Below, piece by piece: positions 25,755 to 36,698 of a stretch of DNA of 64,000 nucleotides. The translations under genes were made by a program, and so were the position numbers. Below the pieces are notes generated by a model. The model saw only the letters and a program-made list of their open reading frames with translations, ran no database searches and was not told the origin of the DNA. Source of the stretch: [Borrelia] lusitaniae. GTDB taxonomy: Bacteria; Spirochaetota; Spirochaetia; Borreliales; Borreliaceae. The stretch spans positions 806,001-870,000 of the forward strand of contig NZ_CP124050.1 of the NCBI RefSeq assembly GCF_030440365.1. The letters are read 5' to 3'. Position 1 is the stretch's first letter, and each line of letters opens with the position of its first letter.

Positions 25755-28700
25755 TTGGGAGTTTTAAAAAACAAGACATTTTTATTGTATATTTTACCAT
25801 TTTTTGTTTTTGTTTTAATACTTTTTTCCATTAATCTATTTGTTCAAGTTCAAGTTCATTCGGCAAAGTTTGTTGTTGTAAAGTATCTTGAATCAAAATT
25901 TGGATTTAGCATTAAATATGATAAAATTTCGCCGTATTTTTTATCATCCATTAAAATAGATGGTTTAGAGTTAAGCTTAGATGGAAAAGATAAAATATTA
26001 ATGGATGTTGTTAGGGTAGATTTAAATCTGTTTAAATTAATTTTAGGTGATGAAGATATTATTTTAAATGTTTATGTCAAAGGGAGTAATTTGAATTTTG
26101 ATATAAATGATTTTAGTTTATCTAATGATTTAAATTCTAGCAGTGTTTATTCTGACAATGGAGATGTAATCTTAAATAAAATTTTAAACTATCTTTATAG
26201 ATTGAATATAAATTTAGAAGATATCAATATTAATATTAAGCTTAAGAATAATAGTTGGTTAAATTTTAAAGTTAAAAATTTTTCCTTAAGCACCGTAGAT
26301 GAAGATTTTTTATTTAGCTCTGTAGTTGATTTTAGTGCTATTAAAAATTTAGGAATTAATTTACCGCTTCAAGGAGTTAATGATGTGATTTTAGAATCAA
26401 CTTTCTATTTTGAGGGGAAATTCAAAAAAGGCTTTGAAGATGGTTATGTTAATTTTAGTTTTTTTGAATTTAAAACAGGTTATTTTTCTTTACTTGAACA
26501 AGGATTTCAAATAAATTATTCAAAAGGAAATTTAAAAATTTTTAATTTACAAAGGGAGAATTTTGATTTTAATTTAAGCTATGACAAAGCTAATGGTTTT
26601 ATTCGATCAGATATTTTATTTTTTAATATTAACCTTTTAGATTGGATTAAGCTAAATAAAGACTTTGAAGCTTATAAAGATTATTTTGATATAAGTTTAA
26701 ATGGCCAGTTGGCATTTTCTTATGATTTTAAATATAAAGATTTAAGATACGCAGGAATAATAGATTCTTCTTTAAATGCAGATACTATAGGCAAAGAAAT
26801 TCAAGGCCTAAAGCTTGAAATCAAAGGAGATGATAACATTGTAAATATTAAGAATGCTTTTTTAAAGCTTAAAAGGGGAGTTGTAAGCTATAAAGGTTAT
26901 TATTCTTTAAAAGACTTGTTTCCAATAGGTCGTCTTAACTTTAAGTCTGCAAAAATTTTAAACTTTAACGACCTAAATGGATATTTGGATTTTAAGAAAG
27001 ATAAAAATATTTTTTCGGTTAAGTCTGATAACTTTAGTCTTGGAAATCTTAGTCTTCAAAATTTAAGTTTAGAAACTTATTTTTTAAAGGATAAAATTTT
27101 TGTTGACTATTTGATTTCTTTGGAAAATAATAGTTCTCAAATTTCTTTAAAAGGCGATATTAATGATGAGGAATTTTCTTTTAATTTAGGCATTAAAGAG
27201 TTTCCTTTGCTTTCTTTAAGAGAAATTATTCCTAATTCTTACTTAATAAATCTTTTTCCAAAGACTTTATTTTCAGGGAAATATTTAAATTTAATTTCTG
27301 ATTTTAATTTAAATAAATTTGATTATCATAAAAATAGATTAAAAAAATTCAATTTAATAGTATTTTCAAAGTTAGATAATTTCAAATTTATGTTTGATGC
27401 TAGTGGAGAAAAAAAATTTTACAAATCAAACAACTTTGATTTACAGTACAATGATCACAATTTGCATTCCAGTTTGTTTGTTGAGTTATTTGAAAGTGGA
27501 TTTAATATTAGTACGAATTTTTATTATTTGGATAAAAATTATCCTTTGCATTTTAATGTTAATCTTAAAAATAAGCTTATTATTGCTGAATCTCCTCTTG
27601 GTATCAAATTAGATTTCAATTATTTTGATTCTAAAATAATTTATACCCTTAATGTGAATGATTTCAGGGTTTACAATAAAATTTCTGATATTTTGATAAA
27701 TATAAATCTTCATGGAAACTATTTGCCTCTTAATGACGATTTTAAATTTAAAATAGATAAGTTTAATATAATAAAAGCCTCTAAAATACCCGCTTATAAT
27801 TTTAATTTTGATTTTAAGGGCTTATATGAATATGATAAATTATCCATTTCTGATATTAAGTTTGCAAACAAACTTTCAAATTTGCAAGGATATGGACAAT
27901 TTAATTTAAAAGATAATTTTAATGGAAGTTTGAATTTATTTTCTAGTTTAAATTCAGAACGATATTTTTTAGGAGTTAATTCTGATGAATATGGAAGTTA
28001 TTTTTTGCTTAAATTTCAAGATTTAGATTTTTACAATTTTAATTCTTTATCCTTTTTGGAAGGAAAGGTTAATGGTAATTTTTTACTAAATTTTAAAAAG
28101 AATGATGTTAAAAATTATTCTTTGAGTGGATATCTTGAAGCCGATAAATTAACTTTATTGGGCATTCCGGTGCAGTTTTCTTTGAATTTAGGATTATTGG
28201 ACAATAAACTTAACATATATGATATAAAAGCTAAGCGCAATAAAAAAGAGTTTCTTACCGGTAGTCTAAGATATGATTTAAACAGTTTTATAGGTGTGTC
28301 TAATATGGTTTTTAATAGCGATTTGATCTCTTATAAGTTTAATGCAAATTTTAGAAACTTTGAAAGTAGGGATAAAGAGCGATTTGGAGTTTTGAAAACT
28401 AAAACAGAGGGTGAATTCTCCTTTAGAGATATTAAATATAAAAATGAGTTTTTATCTAATCTTGCGGTTGAATTTAGTAATGATTCTGAAAAATTTAATA
28501 TGGCTTCAGTTGATTACGACCTTATTAATGTTTTGTATCATTATGGCAGTGGAGAATATAGCTTTATTTTGAAAGATTATTTGCCCCTTAGTTTTAATTC
28601 TTCAGGTAAAATAATTAAAAATAAAATTCTTGGAAATGTTAGAGATATTAAATTTGATTCAAAAATAATCACCAAAGATTTTTTAGATTCGCATTTCTTA

Positions 28701-30149
28701 TTTAATATTGACAATCATTTTATTCTTTATGATCTTATTGTAAATGGTGAACTTGATATTGATGGGGATTTATATAATCCTAATATTAATGGAAATTTAA
28801 ATGTTCAAAAAGGATCAATAAGTACTGAGTATTTAAAAGCTTCTAGAAAGTTTGGAGGTGATAGAACTTTAGAAGTATTAGATATGCCAGTTGAAATTCA
28901 AGATAATAAAATTATTTTTAGCAATGAGTTTGATTTGGATCGATATTCTAAGGTTTTTGTTTCTACTAGTTTAAATTTAAATTTTTTAAGTGATACTATT
29001 ATTGATTATTACAAAATAGATATTAATGTGACTGGTAGAACGGGAGCTCCTATTAAGTTTGACAAAATTGCTTTAAGCTTTACAGGTTATGCTTTAGGCA
29101 ATTTTTCAATTGAAGGAAATACCGATGAAATTATGTTTAAAGGCATTTTAAATATTTCTAATGCTTGGGTTTATTCTCTTGAAAGTTCTGTTGTTGATTT
29201 GTTAATAAATCCTTTCAAGCAAACAAAAAGTGTGCAAACAGTTGATATTAATGTCCAAGATTTTGATATTTTAACTCATCTTGAGATAAACTTTGACAGC
29301 GGCGTTACTTTTCATTGGCCAGATAGTAATATTTCGTTTTTACAAGCTACTATTTCAAGAGGGGATAAGCTTGTAATAGAATCTGATACAAAAACAGATG
29401 ATTTTATTATTAAGGGAGATTTGAATATTGCAAATGGTTTTGTTAATTATAATAATAAAAAATTTATCTTTAAGAGTGGTTCTTATATATCTTTTAATGA
29501 GAGCAGAACTAAATTTGATCCATGGATAAAAGCTGAGGCTACGCATATTATTAAGGATAGAAATGATAAACTGCTTGTTACAATAGGTATTGATAGTCCT
29601 TTGAGTTTATGGAAAATTGAGTTTATGTCTTATCCTTCTAGAACTGAACAAGAGATTAAATATTTGCTCTCAGGATTAACAATGGAAAGGGCTGAAGGAG
29701 GATTGCGATCGGCAGGTACTAATGCTGCTGAAATGGCAATTGGAATAGTAAGTGATATTGCTCTTGATTTTTTAATTCAACCCATTGAAGATTATATGCG
29801 TTCTGTATTAAACTTAGACTTGTTGAGTATAAAGACAGATATATTGAAGAATTCTATTAATACTAATTTTTTTAAAATTGGGAATCCTACTTTTGTTGAT
29901 GCTCTTGACAATACAAGTGTTAAGGTGGGGAAATATCTTGTTGAGGGTGTTTTTATTAGCGGAGGTTTTGGTTTTTTGAAAGAGCAAATGACTCCTTTTT
30001 CAAAAGATTTAAACTTTGTTATTAATTTAGGCATTGAGCTTGATTCTCCATTTTTTTTGGTTAATTATGAGTTTGATTACAATTTTATGAAAAAAGGTTT
30101 AGATGGAATAGGAAATAATATAGGTATTTCTTGGAAATTTAAATATTAA
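25755..30149 (+). CDS. tamB: TamB-like translocation/assembly protein
   Basis: The 1464-residue protein has an N-terminal anchor (residues 9-31) and a very long beta-rich body of repeating strands. The C-terminal DUF490/TamB domain includes NIANGFVNYNNKKFIFKSGS, DPWIKAEATHII, EIKYLLSGLTMERAEGG and a final GNNIGISWKFKY. TamB-type proteins bridge the periplasm and move lipids or help outer-membrane protein insertion; in B. burgdorferi TamB is reported to work with BamA, which is the next gene here. The start is a TTG without a strong ribosome site. No TamA gene is visible. Confidence 0.88.
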   Translation: MGVLKNKTFLLYILPFFVFVLILFSINLFVQVQVHSAKFVVVKYLESKFGFSIKYDKISPYFLSSIKIDGLELSLDGKDKILMDVVRVDLNLFKLILGDEDIILNVYVKGSNLNFDINDFSLSNDLNSSSVYSDNGDVILNKILNYLYRLNINLEDININIKLKNNSWLNFKVKNFSLSTVDEDFLFSSVVDFSAIKNLGINLPLQGVNDVILESTFYFEGKFKKGFEDGYVNFSFFEFKTGYFSLLEQGFQINYSKGNLKIFNLQRENFDFNLSYDKANGFIRSDILFFNINLLDWIKLNKDFEAYKDYFDISLNGQLAFSYDFKYKDLRYAGIIDSSLNADTIGKEIQGLKLEIKGDDNIVNIKNAFLKLKRGVVSYKGYYSLKDLFPIGRLNFKSAKILNFNDLNGYLDFKKDKNIFSVKSDNFSLGNLSLQNLSLETYFLKDKIFVDYLISLENNSSQISLKGDINDEEFSFNLGIKEFPLLSLREIIPNSYLINLFPKTLFSGKYLNLISDFNLNKFDYHKNRLKKFNLIVFSKLDNFKFMFDASGEKKFYKSNNFDLQYNDHNLHSSLFVELFESGFNISTNFYYLDKNYPLHFNVNLKNKLIIAESPLGIKLDFNYFDSKIIYTLNVNDFRVYNKISDILININLHGNYLPLNDDFKFKIDKFNIIKASKIPAYNFNFDFKGLYEYDKLSISDIKFANKLSNLQGYGQFNLKDNFNGSLNLFSSLNSERYFLGVNSDEYGSYFLLKFQDLDFYNFNSLSFLEGKVNGNFLLNFKKNDVKNYSLSGYLEADKLTLLGIPVQFSLNLGLLDNKLNIYDIKAKRNKKEFLTGSLRYDLNSFIGVSNMVFNSDLISYKFNANFRNFESRDKERFGVLKTKTEGEFSFRDIKYKNEFLSNLAVEFSNDSEKFNMASVDYDLINVLYHYGSGEYSFILKDYLPLSFNSSGKIIKNKILGNVRDIKFDSKIITKDFLDSHFLFNIDNHFILYDLIVNGELDIDGDLYNPNINGNLNVQKGSISTEYLKASRKFGGDRTLEVLDMPVEIQDNKIIFSNEFDLDRYSKVFVSTSLNLNFLSDTIIDYYKIDINVTGRTGAPIKFDKIALSFTGYALGNFSIEGNTDEIMFKGILNISNAWVYSLESSVVDLLINPFKQTKSVQTVDINVQDFDILTHLEINFDSGVTFHWPDSNISFLQATISRGDKLVIESDTKTDDFIIKGDLNIANGFVNYNNKKFIFKSGSYISFNESRTKFDPWIKAEATHIIKDRNDKLLVTIGIDSPLSLWKIEFMSYPSRTEQEIKYLLSGLTMERAEGGLRSAGTNAAEMAIGIVSDIALDFLIQPIEDYMRSVLNLDLLSIKTDILKNSINTNFFKIGNPTFVDALDNTSVKVGKYLVEGVFISGGFGFLKEQMTPFSKDLNFVINLGIELDSPFFLVNYEFDYNFMKKGLDGIGNNIGISWKFKY

Positions 30150-30166
30150 ATTGTTAAGAGGTTAAG

Positions 30167-32632
30167 ATGGGTTCAATTAGAGGTTTGTTTTTTTTAAGTT
30201 TTTTCTTATTTTTTGTTGTTTTTAGTTTTGGTCAAGTTGAAAATTACGAAGGGAAAATAATAAAGAGTATTAATTTTGAAGGACTTAAAAATAAGAAAGA
30301 GGTAGATTTTATTAATATTTTAAAACCTTATATTGGTACTAAATATTCCAATGAAATTTTTGATAAATTACAAATTGATCTTTATTCTCTTGATTATTTT
30401 TCTGGACTTATTGAGCCAATTTTTAAAATAGATGGCGAGGATCTTTTGATTACATTTATTGTAAAGGAAAAATCTTTGGTTAAATCTGTTGTTTTTTCTG
30501 ATAGTAGTAAAGTTTTTTGGAATAGTGAGCTTGTTGAGAAGGTAAATATTAAAACTAATGAGTCTTTAAATCTTGCAAGTGTTAATAAAGGGCTTGATAA
30601 GCTTGAAGAAATGTATAAAGACATGGGATACCCCGAGGTTTCTGTAAAGTTTGAAATCAAAGAAGAAGGAAGTTTGGTTGATATTATTTTTAATATAGTG
30701 GCCGGACCTAAATATGTTATTAAAGGGATTGATTTTGAAGGAAATTCAAGCTTTAAGAGTAGCACTTTGAGAAAATCTTTAGCATCAAGAGTAGCATCTC
30801 TTTTTTCAGATGGTAAATATTTAAAAAGCAATATTGACAAGGATAAGAATCAACTAGAGTCTTTTTATAAAAATAATGGATATATTGATATTAAGATCAT
30901 CAATAGTACTGTTGATATTAAAGATTCTATTAAAGATTCTAAAAGGTTAGAAAAGGAAGTTTTTTTGAAATATTTTATTTCAGAAGGCAATGTTTTTAGA
31001 TTTGGTAAGCTTGAAATTTTGGGTAATTCGATTTTTAGCTTAGAAGAATTAAAAAGTTTTATTACCTTTAATGAAGGGGATATTTTTAATAATTCTAAAT
31101 TTGAGCAGGATTTTGCCAAAATTAGGGAAAGTTATTTTAAGGAAGGGTATATTTTTACAGAAGTTGTTCCGTCTCAAAAGATCAGAGGGGAATTTGTTGA
31201 TCTTTTAATTCAAATTTCAGAAAAGGATAAAGCCCATATTGAGTCTATTACTGTTTCTAAAAATAAAAATACAGCTTCGCATGTCATACTTAGAGAGATT
31301 CCCCTTCAAGAGGGAGATGTTTTTAGCTTGGATAAGTTTAAGATGGGTATGGTAAATTTACAACAGCTTGGTTATTTTTCAAATGTAACCCCTGATATTG
31401 TTCCAAGTAATACGGAAGGGCTTATGAAAATAAATTTAAACATTGAGGAGCGAGCAACAAGTAATTTTGGATTTGGTATGAATTTTGGAGGCAATTCAAA
31501 TTCTTCGTTTCCATTCTCAGTATTTGGGCAATGGGAGCTTTCTAATTTTTTAGGTGAAGGCTATTATTTTGCTGCAAGACTAAATTTATCTTTTTTAGAA
31601 CAAAGTCTTAGTTTGACATTTAGAGATAATTGGTTTTTTCAGAAAAGATGGACTGTAGGCGGATTTGTAGATTTTTCACATTCTGTTAATACTGCTTATC
31701 AGGATATTAATGGACCTATTTTTTCTGGCAAAAGGGAAGTTCCTGATCCATTTACAAGTTGGGAAGAATATCGAGATGCTAAAAGCTTTTCTGATTTTAA
31801 TGCTATGAATTATTCTTTGCTTAAACTTAGTTTTGGGGGATTTACGGGGTATACTTTTTCTAATTATCTTGGCAAGCAAACTCTTCTTGGTACTTTACAA
31901 ACTGCCTTAAAATATGTTTTTTATGATAATGAGGTTAACAGACCTTCAAATTACTATTTAAGAGATAATTATAAAACTTTGAGATTTGAAAATTCTCTTA
32001 GTTTGAGTGCAGCTTGGGATACAAGAAATTCCACCTCTTTATCTAATAATGGATTTTTACTCAAGCAGCAGTTTGATTTTTTCGGTGGATTTTTATTCGG
32101 GCAGAGTCATTTCGTTAAATCTTCTACAACCTTTGAGAGATATTTTTCTCTTTTAGGATATGAGGATGTGTTTACTCCTTATTTTGACATTATTTTGACC
32201 TTAAGGAGTGTTTATTCAAATATATTGCCTCCTCTTGGCAATGGTTTTGAAATTGAAATTCAACCCCATCATCACATAATTCTTAGTGAAAATTTCATGC
32301 AGGCTAGAGGTTGGGGAATTTTGAAAAATATTTACAGTTCTTTTGTAAATACTGTGCAAATATCTATTCCTTTGTTGAAAAATATTTTAGTTTGGGATGT
32401 TTCTTTTATAGATTTTGCTTCCTATTCTTTAGAAGGGCAAGAAAATTCTTTATTTAGACCTTTTAGTAGTTTTGCTTTTAGCTGGGGAACTGGAATTAGA
32501 AGTCTTTTACCTCAGTTGCCACTGTCTTTTATAGTAGCTTATCCTTTTTATTTTGACAATGATAAAGTTAACAGTTATTACAAATATTTTTCTGGATTTA
32601 AATTTTTCTTAGGAATTGAGATGAGATATTGA
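30167..32632 (+). CDS. bamA: BamA outer-membrane protein insertase
   Basis: The 821-residue protein has a signal peptide (residues 1-22, ending VFSFGQ). About five POTRA repeats follow to residue 420, each with the GNS or GN-type turn (IKGIDFEGNSSF, FGKLEILGNSIF). The rest is a 16-strand barrel (GFGMNFGGNSN ... GIRSLLPQLPLSF) ending in an aromatic residue (MRY). BamA folds and inserts beta-barrel outer-membrane proteins. The gene lies between tamB and skp, with spacing of 17 and 9 bases. Confidence 0.95.
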   Translation: MGSIRGLFFLSFFLFFVVFSFGQVENYEGKIIKSINFEGLKNKKEVDFINILKPYIGTKYSNEIFDKLQIDLYSLDYFSGLIEPIFKIDGEDLLITFIVKEKSLVKSVVFSDSSKVFWNSELVEKVNIKTNESLNLASVNKGLDKLEEMYKDMGYPEVSVKFEIKEEGSLVDIIFNIVAGPKYVIKGIDFEGNSSFKSSTLRKSLASRVASLFSDGKYLKSNIDKDKNQLESFYKNNGYIDIKIINSTVDIKDSIKDSKRLEKEVFLKYFISEGNVFRFGKLEILGNSIFSLEELKSFITFNEGDIFNNSKFEQDFAKIRESYFKEGYIFTEVVPSQKIRGEFVDLLIQISEKDKAHIESITVSKNKNTASHVILREIPLQEGDVFSLDKFKMGMVNLQQLGYFSNVTPDIVPSNTEGLMKINLNIEERATSNFGFGMNFGGNSNSSFPFSVFGQWELSNFLGEGYYFAARLNLSFLEQSLSLTFRDNWFFQKRWTVGGFVDFSHSVNTAYQDINGPIFSGKREVPDPFTSWEEYRDAKSFSDFNAMNYSLLKLSFGGFTGYTFSNYLGKQTLLGTLQTALKYVFYDNEVNRPSNYYLRDNYKTLRFENSLSLSAAWDTRNSTSLSNNGFLLKQQFDFFGGFLFGQSHFVKSSTTFERYFSLLGYEDVFTPYFDIILTLRSVYSNILPPLGNGFEIEIQPHHHIILSENFMQARGWGILKNIYSSFVNTVQISIPLLKNILVWDVSFIDFASYSLEGQENSLFRPFSSFAFSWGTGIRSLLPQLPLSFIVAYPFYFDNDKVNSYYKYFSGFKFFLGIEMRY

Positions 32633-32641
32633 TATAATGCT

Positions 32642-33190
32642 ATGGAGAAATTTATGTTCTTTTTGATTTTGCCATTGTTTTTTTTATTGCCTTTTAATAA
32701 TGTTTTTTCGATAGATGTTATTAAAATAGGCATTGTTGATTTTGATAGAGTTGTGATTGAAGTTTTAAATCCTCAATTGAAAGCTAATCTTGATCAAATA
32801 AAGAATCGGTATCAAGAACAAATAAATGCGTTAAATTTAGATCTTAAGAATTTAAGACAAATGTATGATAAATCGATTGCTGATAATGATTTAGATAATG
32901 CAAGATCTTTTGGGAACCAATATAATTTGAAAGTTGATGAGCTGAAAAGAATCTCTAGTTTAGCAAAGAATAATTTAGAACAGCAAAGATTGGCTAATAT
33001 TAATAGTTTCAATAATAATAGTGAAGCTTTAAGTAAAATACTTCATGGTATTCAGTATGTTGCAGAAGTTAATGGGTTTTCTTTGATTATGAAAAAAGAT
33101 AATCCATATATTCTTTACTATAACAGCACTGTTGATGTAACAGACAATGTTATTAAGTATCTTTTAGAAAAGGACAATAAAAATCCTTAA
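32642..33190 (+). CDS. Skp/OmpH-like periplasmic chaperone
   Basis: The 182-residue protein has a signal peptide (residues 1-24) followed by IKIGIVDFDRVVIE, the Skp start (IGVVDFQR). A long coiled coil spans residues 55-115, and the end KYLLEKDN follows a small beta cap. Skp holds unfolded barrel proteins in the periplasm for BamA. It is the third gene of the tamB-bamA-skp set. Confidence 0.85.
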   Translation: MEKFMFFLILPLFFLLPFNNVFSIDVIKIGIVDFDRVVIEVLNPQLKANLDQIKNRYQEQINALNLDLKNLRQMYDKSIADNDLDNARSFGNQYNLKVDELKRISSLAKNNLEQQRLANINSFNNNSEALSKILHGIQYVAEVNGFSLIMKKDNPYILYYNSTVDVTDNVIKYLLEKDNKNP

Positions 33191-33464
33191 GATTGCTTTA
33201 GTTTGCTACTTTTTTTCAATCTGTAATTAGATTAAAAAATTCTTTTTAATGTTTCCAAATTTTTCATTTGTAGTTTTTTCATATTTTTTTACAATCTTAC
33301 AATCAATTAAATTTAAAACATTAAACTTGCCAATAGCTAAATCACATATAGTTGCATAAAAATATTGTTTTTGGGGGTCTTTTCCTTACTTTATATTCTT
33401 TCTTTTCAATTGAATTTCATTTATCTGATAATATCAATTATAATTTATATTATTTAGGAAGCAT
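33191..33464. other. Spacer before mutS
   Basis: I see no gene or RNA here. It holds AT-rich DNA and a TATAAT at 33439-33444 that could be the mutS -10 box, with only a weak -35 (TTTCAT, 18 bases upstream). A GGAAG ribosome site precedes the mutS ATG. Confidence 0.4.
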
Positions 33465-36053
33465 ATGGAAGAAAATGTTACCCCAATGATAAGGCAGTAT
33501 TTAGATATCAAAAAAAAATATAAAGACGCTATTATTTTTTTCAGAGTAGGAAGTTTTTATGAAATGTTTTTTGATGATGCAATTGAGGCAAGCAAGCTTC
33601 TTAATTTAACATTGACAAAAAGAGAAAATGTTCCAATGTGTGGAGTGCCTTGTCATACTAGTAAAGAATATATAAGAAAATTGATTTTATTTGATAAAAA
33701 GGTTGCAATTTGTGAACAATTGTCTAATTCTACTTCTGTGGGACCTTTAGAAAGAGAAGTTGTCGAGGTGATAATCCCGGGCGTTATTATTGATGAAGAT
33801 TTTTTAAATGATGATGCTAATAACTATTTAGTTGCTATTAGTGATTATAAAAATTATTATTCATTTTCTTATATAGATTTATCTACTTCTAGTCTTGGAA
33901 TAATGTTTTATGAGAATAGTTTTTTTGAAAAACTTAAAAGGGATCTTGAGAAATACTCCCCTAAAGAGATAATAGTTTCTGAAGACTTTTATTATGAATA
34001 CTCAGAGAAGCTTAATCTTAGTCGGTTTTTAATTAACAGAGTGCCTTCTTGGCATCTTGATAAGGATATTGCAATAAAAACAATAAAGGAGCATTTTAAC
34101 ATACTTGGATTGAGTTCTCTTGGATTTGATGAGGAGAAGCCTTACTATATTTCAATTTCTCTTATTATAAATCATATAAAAAATAATTTAAAAAATTTAT
34201 TAAGCAATATTGATAAAATAGATATTAATAATGATTCTTCTTACATGTTTATTGATGATGTAACTCAAGTGAATCTTGAGCTTGTAAAAAATAATAATGA
34301 TTTTTCTTCTCAATATTCATTATATTCTGTTTTAAATGATTGTAAAACCGCAATGGGAAAAAGACTTTTGCGGGAATTTATTTTAAATCCAATTTTAAAT
34401 ATTTCTGAGATTAATACCAGGCTAGATCATGTTGAATTTTTTTGCAAAAATATTAGCTTAGCTATGGCCTTAAGAGAAGCTTTTGCTAATATATGGGATA
34501 TTGAGAGAATAATATCTAGGATTCAGATGAAAAGGTATATTAAAAAAGATTTTTTATTTATTGAAAAAGCTCTTTCTGTATTTTTTTTGGCAAAAAAGTT
34601 ATTTGAAAAGCATAATTTTGATTATTGGAATTTCGATAAGTTTGAAGAAGATAGTGTTTCTAAGGTTTGTTTTTTGATAAATAGTGCAATTTCAAGCTCA
34701 ACTGATGAGCTTATTAAAAGAGGTTATAATTTAAAGTTAGACAGTTTAAAGGATTTAAAGATTAATGCAAATAAATATATTGATGAATATCTTGAATCAG
34801 AGAGATTGCTTAGCAAGATCAATAATCTAAAGATTCGAAAAACCAATAATAGGGGATTATTTTTTGAGGTTACAAAAAGTAATTATGCTCAAGTGCCATC
34901 TCATTTTATGGAAAGTCAAACTTTAAATTCTTCAAAAAGATATAAAACAGAAAAACTTATTTCTCTTGAAGCAGATATTAATAGTGCTGAAGACAGTGTG
35001 GTTGCTTTTGAACAAGAAATTTTTGATGAAATAGCATCAAATGTTGTTAAACATAATAAAGTTCTCAAGAAGGTTTCAGAATTTTTTGCATATATTGATT
35101 TAGTTGTTAACTTTGGTTATTTGGCAAAAAAAAATGAATATAAAAGGCCTGTGTTGACATATGATAAAGAAATTTTTCTTGACAAATCCCGGCATCCTGT
35201 TGTTGAGCACTATGTGAAAAACAGTAAAATCTTTACTGAAAATTTTGTAAAAATTGATAAAGAAAGGTATTTTTGTTTAATTACTGGTCCTAATATGGCA
35301 GGTAAATCAACCTATTTGCGTCAAGTGGCTTTAATTACTTTAATGGCACACATAGGTTCTTTTGTGCCAGCTTCTAAGGCCTTAATAGGCATTACAGATA
35401 AAATTTTTTGCAGAATTGGAGCAAGTGATAATATTGCTAAAGGGCAATCCACTTTTTTGGTTGAAATGAACGAAACGGCTAATATTTTAAGAAATGCAAC
35501 AGAAAAGAGCTTAATAATTATGGATGAAGTTGGAAGAGGTACTAGTACAAATGATGGTCTTGCTATTGCGTATTCTATTATAGAATATATTTTAGAGTCT
35601 ATTAAAGCTAGAAGTTTGTTTGCTACACATTTTCATGAACTTTCGGCTATTAATCATAAAGCTTTTATTAATCTTTCAATGAAAATTGCAAAGCAAGGCA
35701 GAGATCTTGTTTTCTTAAGAGAGGTTGAAGAAAAGCCATCTCTTAATTCTTATGGGATTTATGTTGCTCGCATGGCAGGACTTCCTTTAAGGGTAATAGA
35801 TAGAGCTAATTTTATTCTAGAAAGTTTGGTGAGTCGAGAGCATAGTTCTTTTTTAGAATTTCTTCCTAATATTTCTTATGATAACTATGATAAAGAGATC
35901 TTGAAAGATGAGCCTGATGTTCATGTAAAATTAAACGAGTATTTAGAGTTAAAAAATTTTATTTCTAGCATAGATATTAATAATATCACCCCTTTTCAAT
36001 CAATTGAGTTGCTAAATCAAATTGTTTTAAAAGTTATTTCTCAGTCCAGTTAG
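33465..36053 (+). CDS. mutS: DNA mismatch repair ATPase MutS
   Basis: The 862-residue protein has the MutS1 mismatch-binding Phe in the GSFYEMFFDD motif (F31, E33), the connector and lever domains, and a C-terminal ATPase with Walker A GPNMAGKST (about residues 608-616), IIMDEVGRGTSTNDGLAIA and ATHFHEL. The FYE motif makes it a true repair MutS and not MutS2. The next gene starts two bases after its stop. Confidence 0.97.
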   Translation: MEENVTPMIRQYLDIKKKYKDAIIFFRVGSFYEMFFDDAIEASKLLNLTLTKRENVPMCGVPCHTSKEYIRKLILFDKKVAICEQLSNSTSVGPLEREVVEVIIPGVIIDEDFLNDDANNYLVAISDYKNYYSFSYIDLSTSSLGIMFYENSFFEKLKRDLEKYSPKEIIVSEDFYYEYSEKLNLSRFLINRVPSWHLDKDIAIKTIKEHFNILGLSSLGFDEEKPYYISISLIINHIKNNLKNLLSNIDKIDINNDSSYMFIDDVTQVNLELVKNNNDFSSQYSLYSVLNDCKTAMGKRLLREFILNPILNISEINTRLDHVEFFCKNISLAMALREAFANIWDIERIISRIQMKRYIKKDFLFIEKALSVFFLAKKLFEKHNFDYWNFDKFEEDSVSKVCFLINSAISSSTDELIKRGYNLKLDSLKDLKINANKYIDEYLESERLLSKINNLKIRKTNNRGLFFEVTKSNYAQVPSHFMESQTLNSSKRYKTEKLISLEADINSAEDSVVAFEQEIFDEIASNVVKHNKVLKKVSEFFAYIDLVVNFGYLAKKNEYKRPVLTYDKEIFLDKSRHPVVEHYVKNSKIFTENFVKIDKERYFCLITGPNMAGKSTYLRQVALITLMAHIGSFVPASKALIGITDKIFCRIGASDNIAKGQSTFLVEMNETANILRNATEKSLIIMDEVGRGTSTNDGLAIAYSIIEYILESIKARSLFATHFHELSAINHKAFINLSMKIAKQGRDLVFLREVEEKPSLNSYGIYVARMAGLPLRVIDRANFILESLVSREHSSFLEFLPNISYDNYDKEILKDEPDVHVKLNEYLELKNFISSIDINNITPFQSIELLNQIVLKVISQSS

Positions 36054-36054
36054 T

Positions 36055-36672
36055 ATGAGCTATTTAAATATTTTAAAGAGTATATTTTTGCCCTTTTGTG
36101 TTTATTGTCAAAAAAGATATGTATCTTCTAATGCTCTTTGTGACCAATGTAGGTTACTTTTTAATTTTAAAATCAAATCCGATGAGAATTTAATTTATTT
36201 TTTTGAATATAAAGAGCATTATAAATCTTTGATTTTGTCTTATAAAAGAGATGCTCAAAAGTCAATTGGTAGATTTTTAGCAAGTGGAATTGCTAAATGC
36301 TTAAGTAATATTGATTTTGATCAAATAGTAACTGTTCCTTGTAGCTTTAAAAGAAAATTATTTTATGGTTTTGATCATATGGAGTATATTGGTATTTTAT
36401 TGAGTCGTTTTGGTTTTAATTATGCAAATTGTTTTTCAAGAAAGTATGGGAAAAGTCAAAAGCTAATGAAAGGAAATCTCAGATTTAGAAATCTTGAAAA
36501 TAAAATTAAATTAAGATCAAAGTATAAAAATTTTCAACTCAAAAAGATTGTTTTACTTGATGATATTGTTACTACAGGAACATCTATGTGTATTTGTGAA
36601 GATCTTATTATGCAATTTGGAGCCTGTAAAGTTATAAGGCTTGCGTTGGCCAAATCTTATAATTTGGTTTAA
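36055..36672 (+). CDS. ComF-like phosphoribosyltransferase with zinc finger
   Basis: The 205-residue protein has an N-terminal four-cysteine finger (FCVYCQKRY ... LCDQCRLLF) followed by a PRTase domain with VTVPCSFKRKLFYGFDHM and the PRPP loop VLLDDIVTTGTSM. This is the ComF/GntX layout. ComF is tied to DNA uptake in competent bacteria; here its role is unknown because no competence machinery is visible in this window. Confidence 0.85.
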   Translation: MSYLNILKSIFLPFCVYCQKRYVSSNALCDQCRLLFNFKIKSDENLIYFFEYKEHYKSLILSYKRDAQKSIGRFLASGIAKCLSNIDFDQIVTVPCSFKRKLFYGFDHMEYIGILLSRFGFNYANCFSRKYGKSQKLMKGNLRFRNLENKIKLRSKYKNFQLKKIVLLDDIVTTGTSMCICEDLIMQFGACKVIRLALAKSYNLV

Positions 36673-36698
36673 TATTGACATTATTTTTTCTAAGTGTT

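Noticed and set aside
25664..25831. An N-terminal extension of tmk through the divergent spacer
   Set aside because: The extra 56 residues are not like any Tmk N-terminus, would overlap the tamB start, and the GTG start has a better-placed ribosome site.
33191..33464. A gene in the skp-mutS spacer
   Set aside because: No frame with a ribosome site or recognisable protein; it is AT-rich promoter DNA.
36055..36672. A competence system around the ComF-like gene
   Set aside because: No other uptake or pilus gene is in the window; the PRTase domain alone does not show competence.
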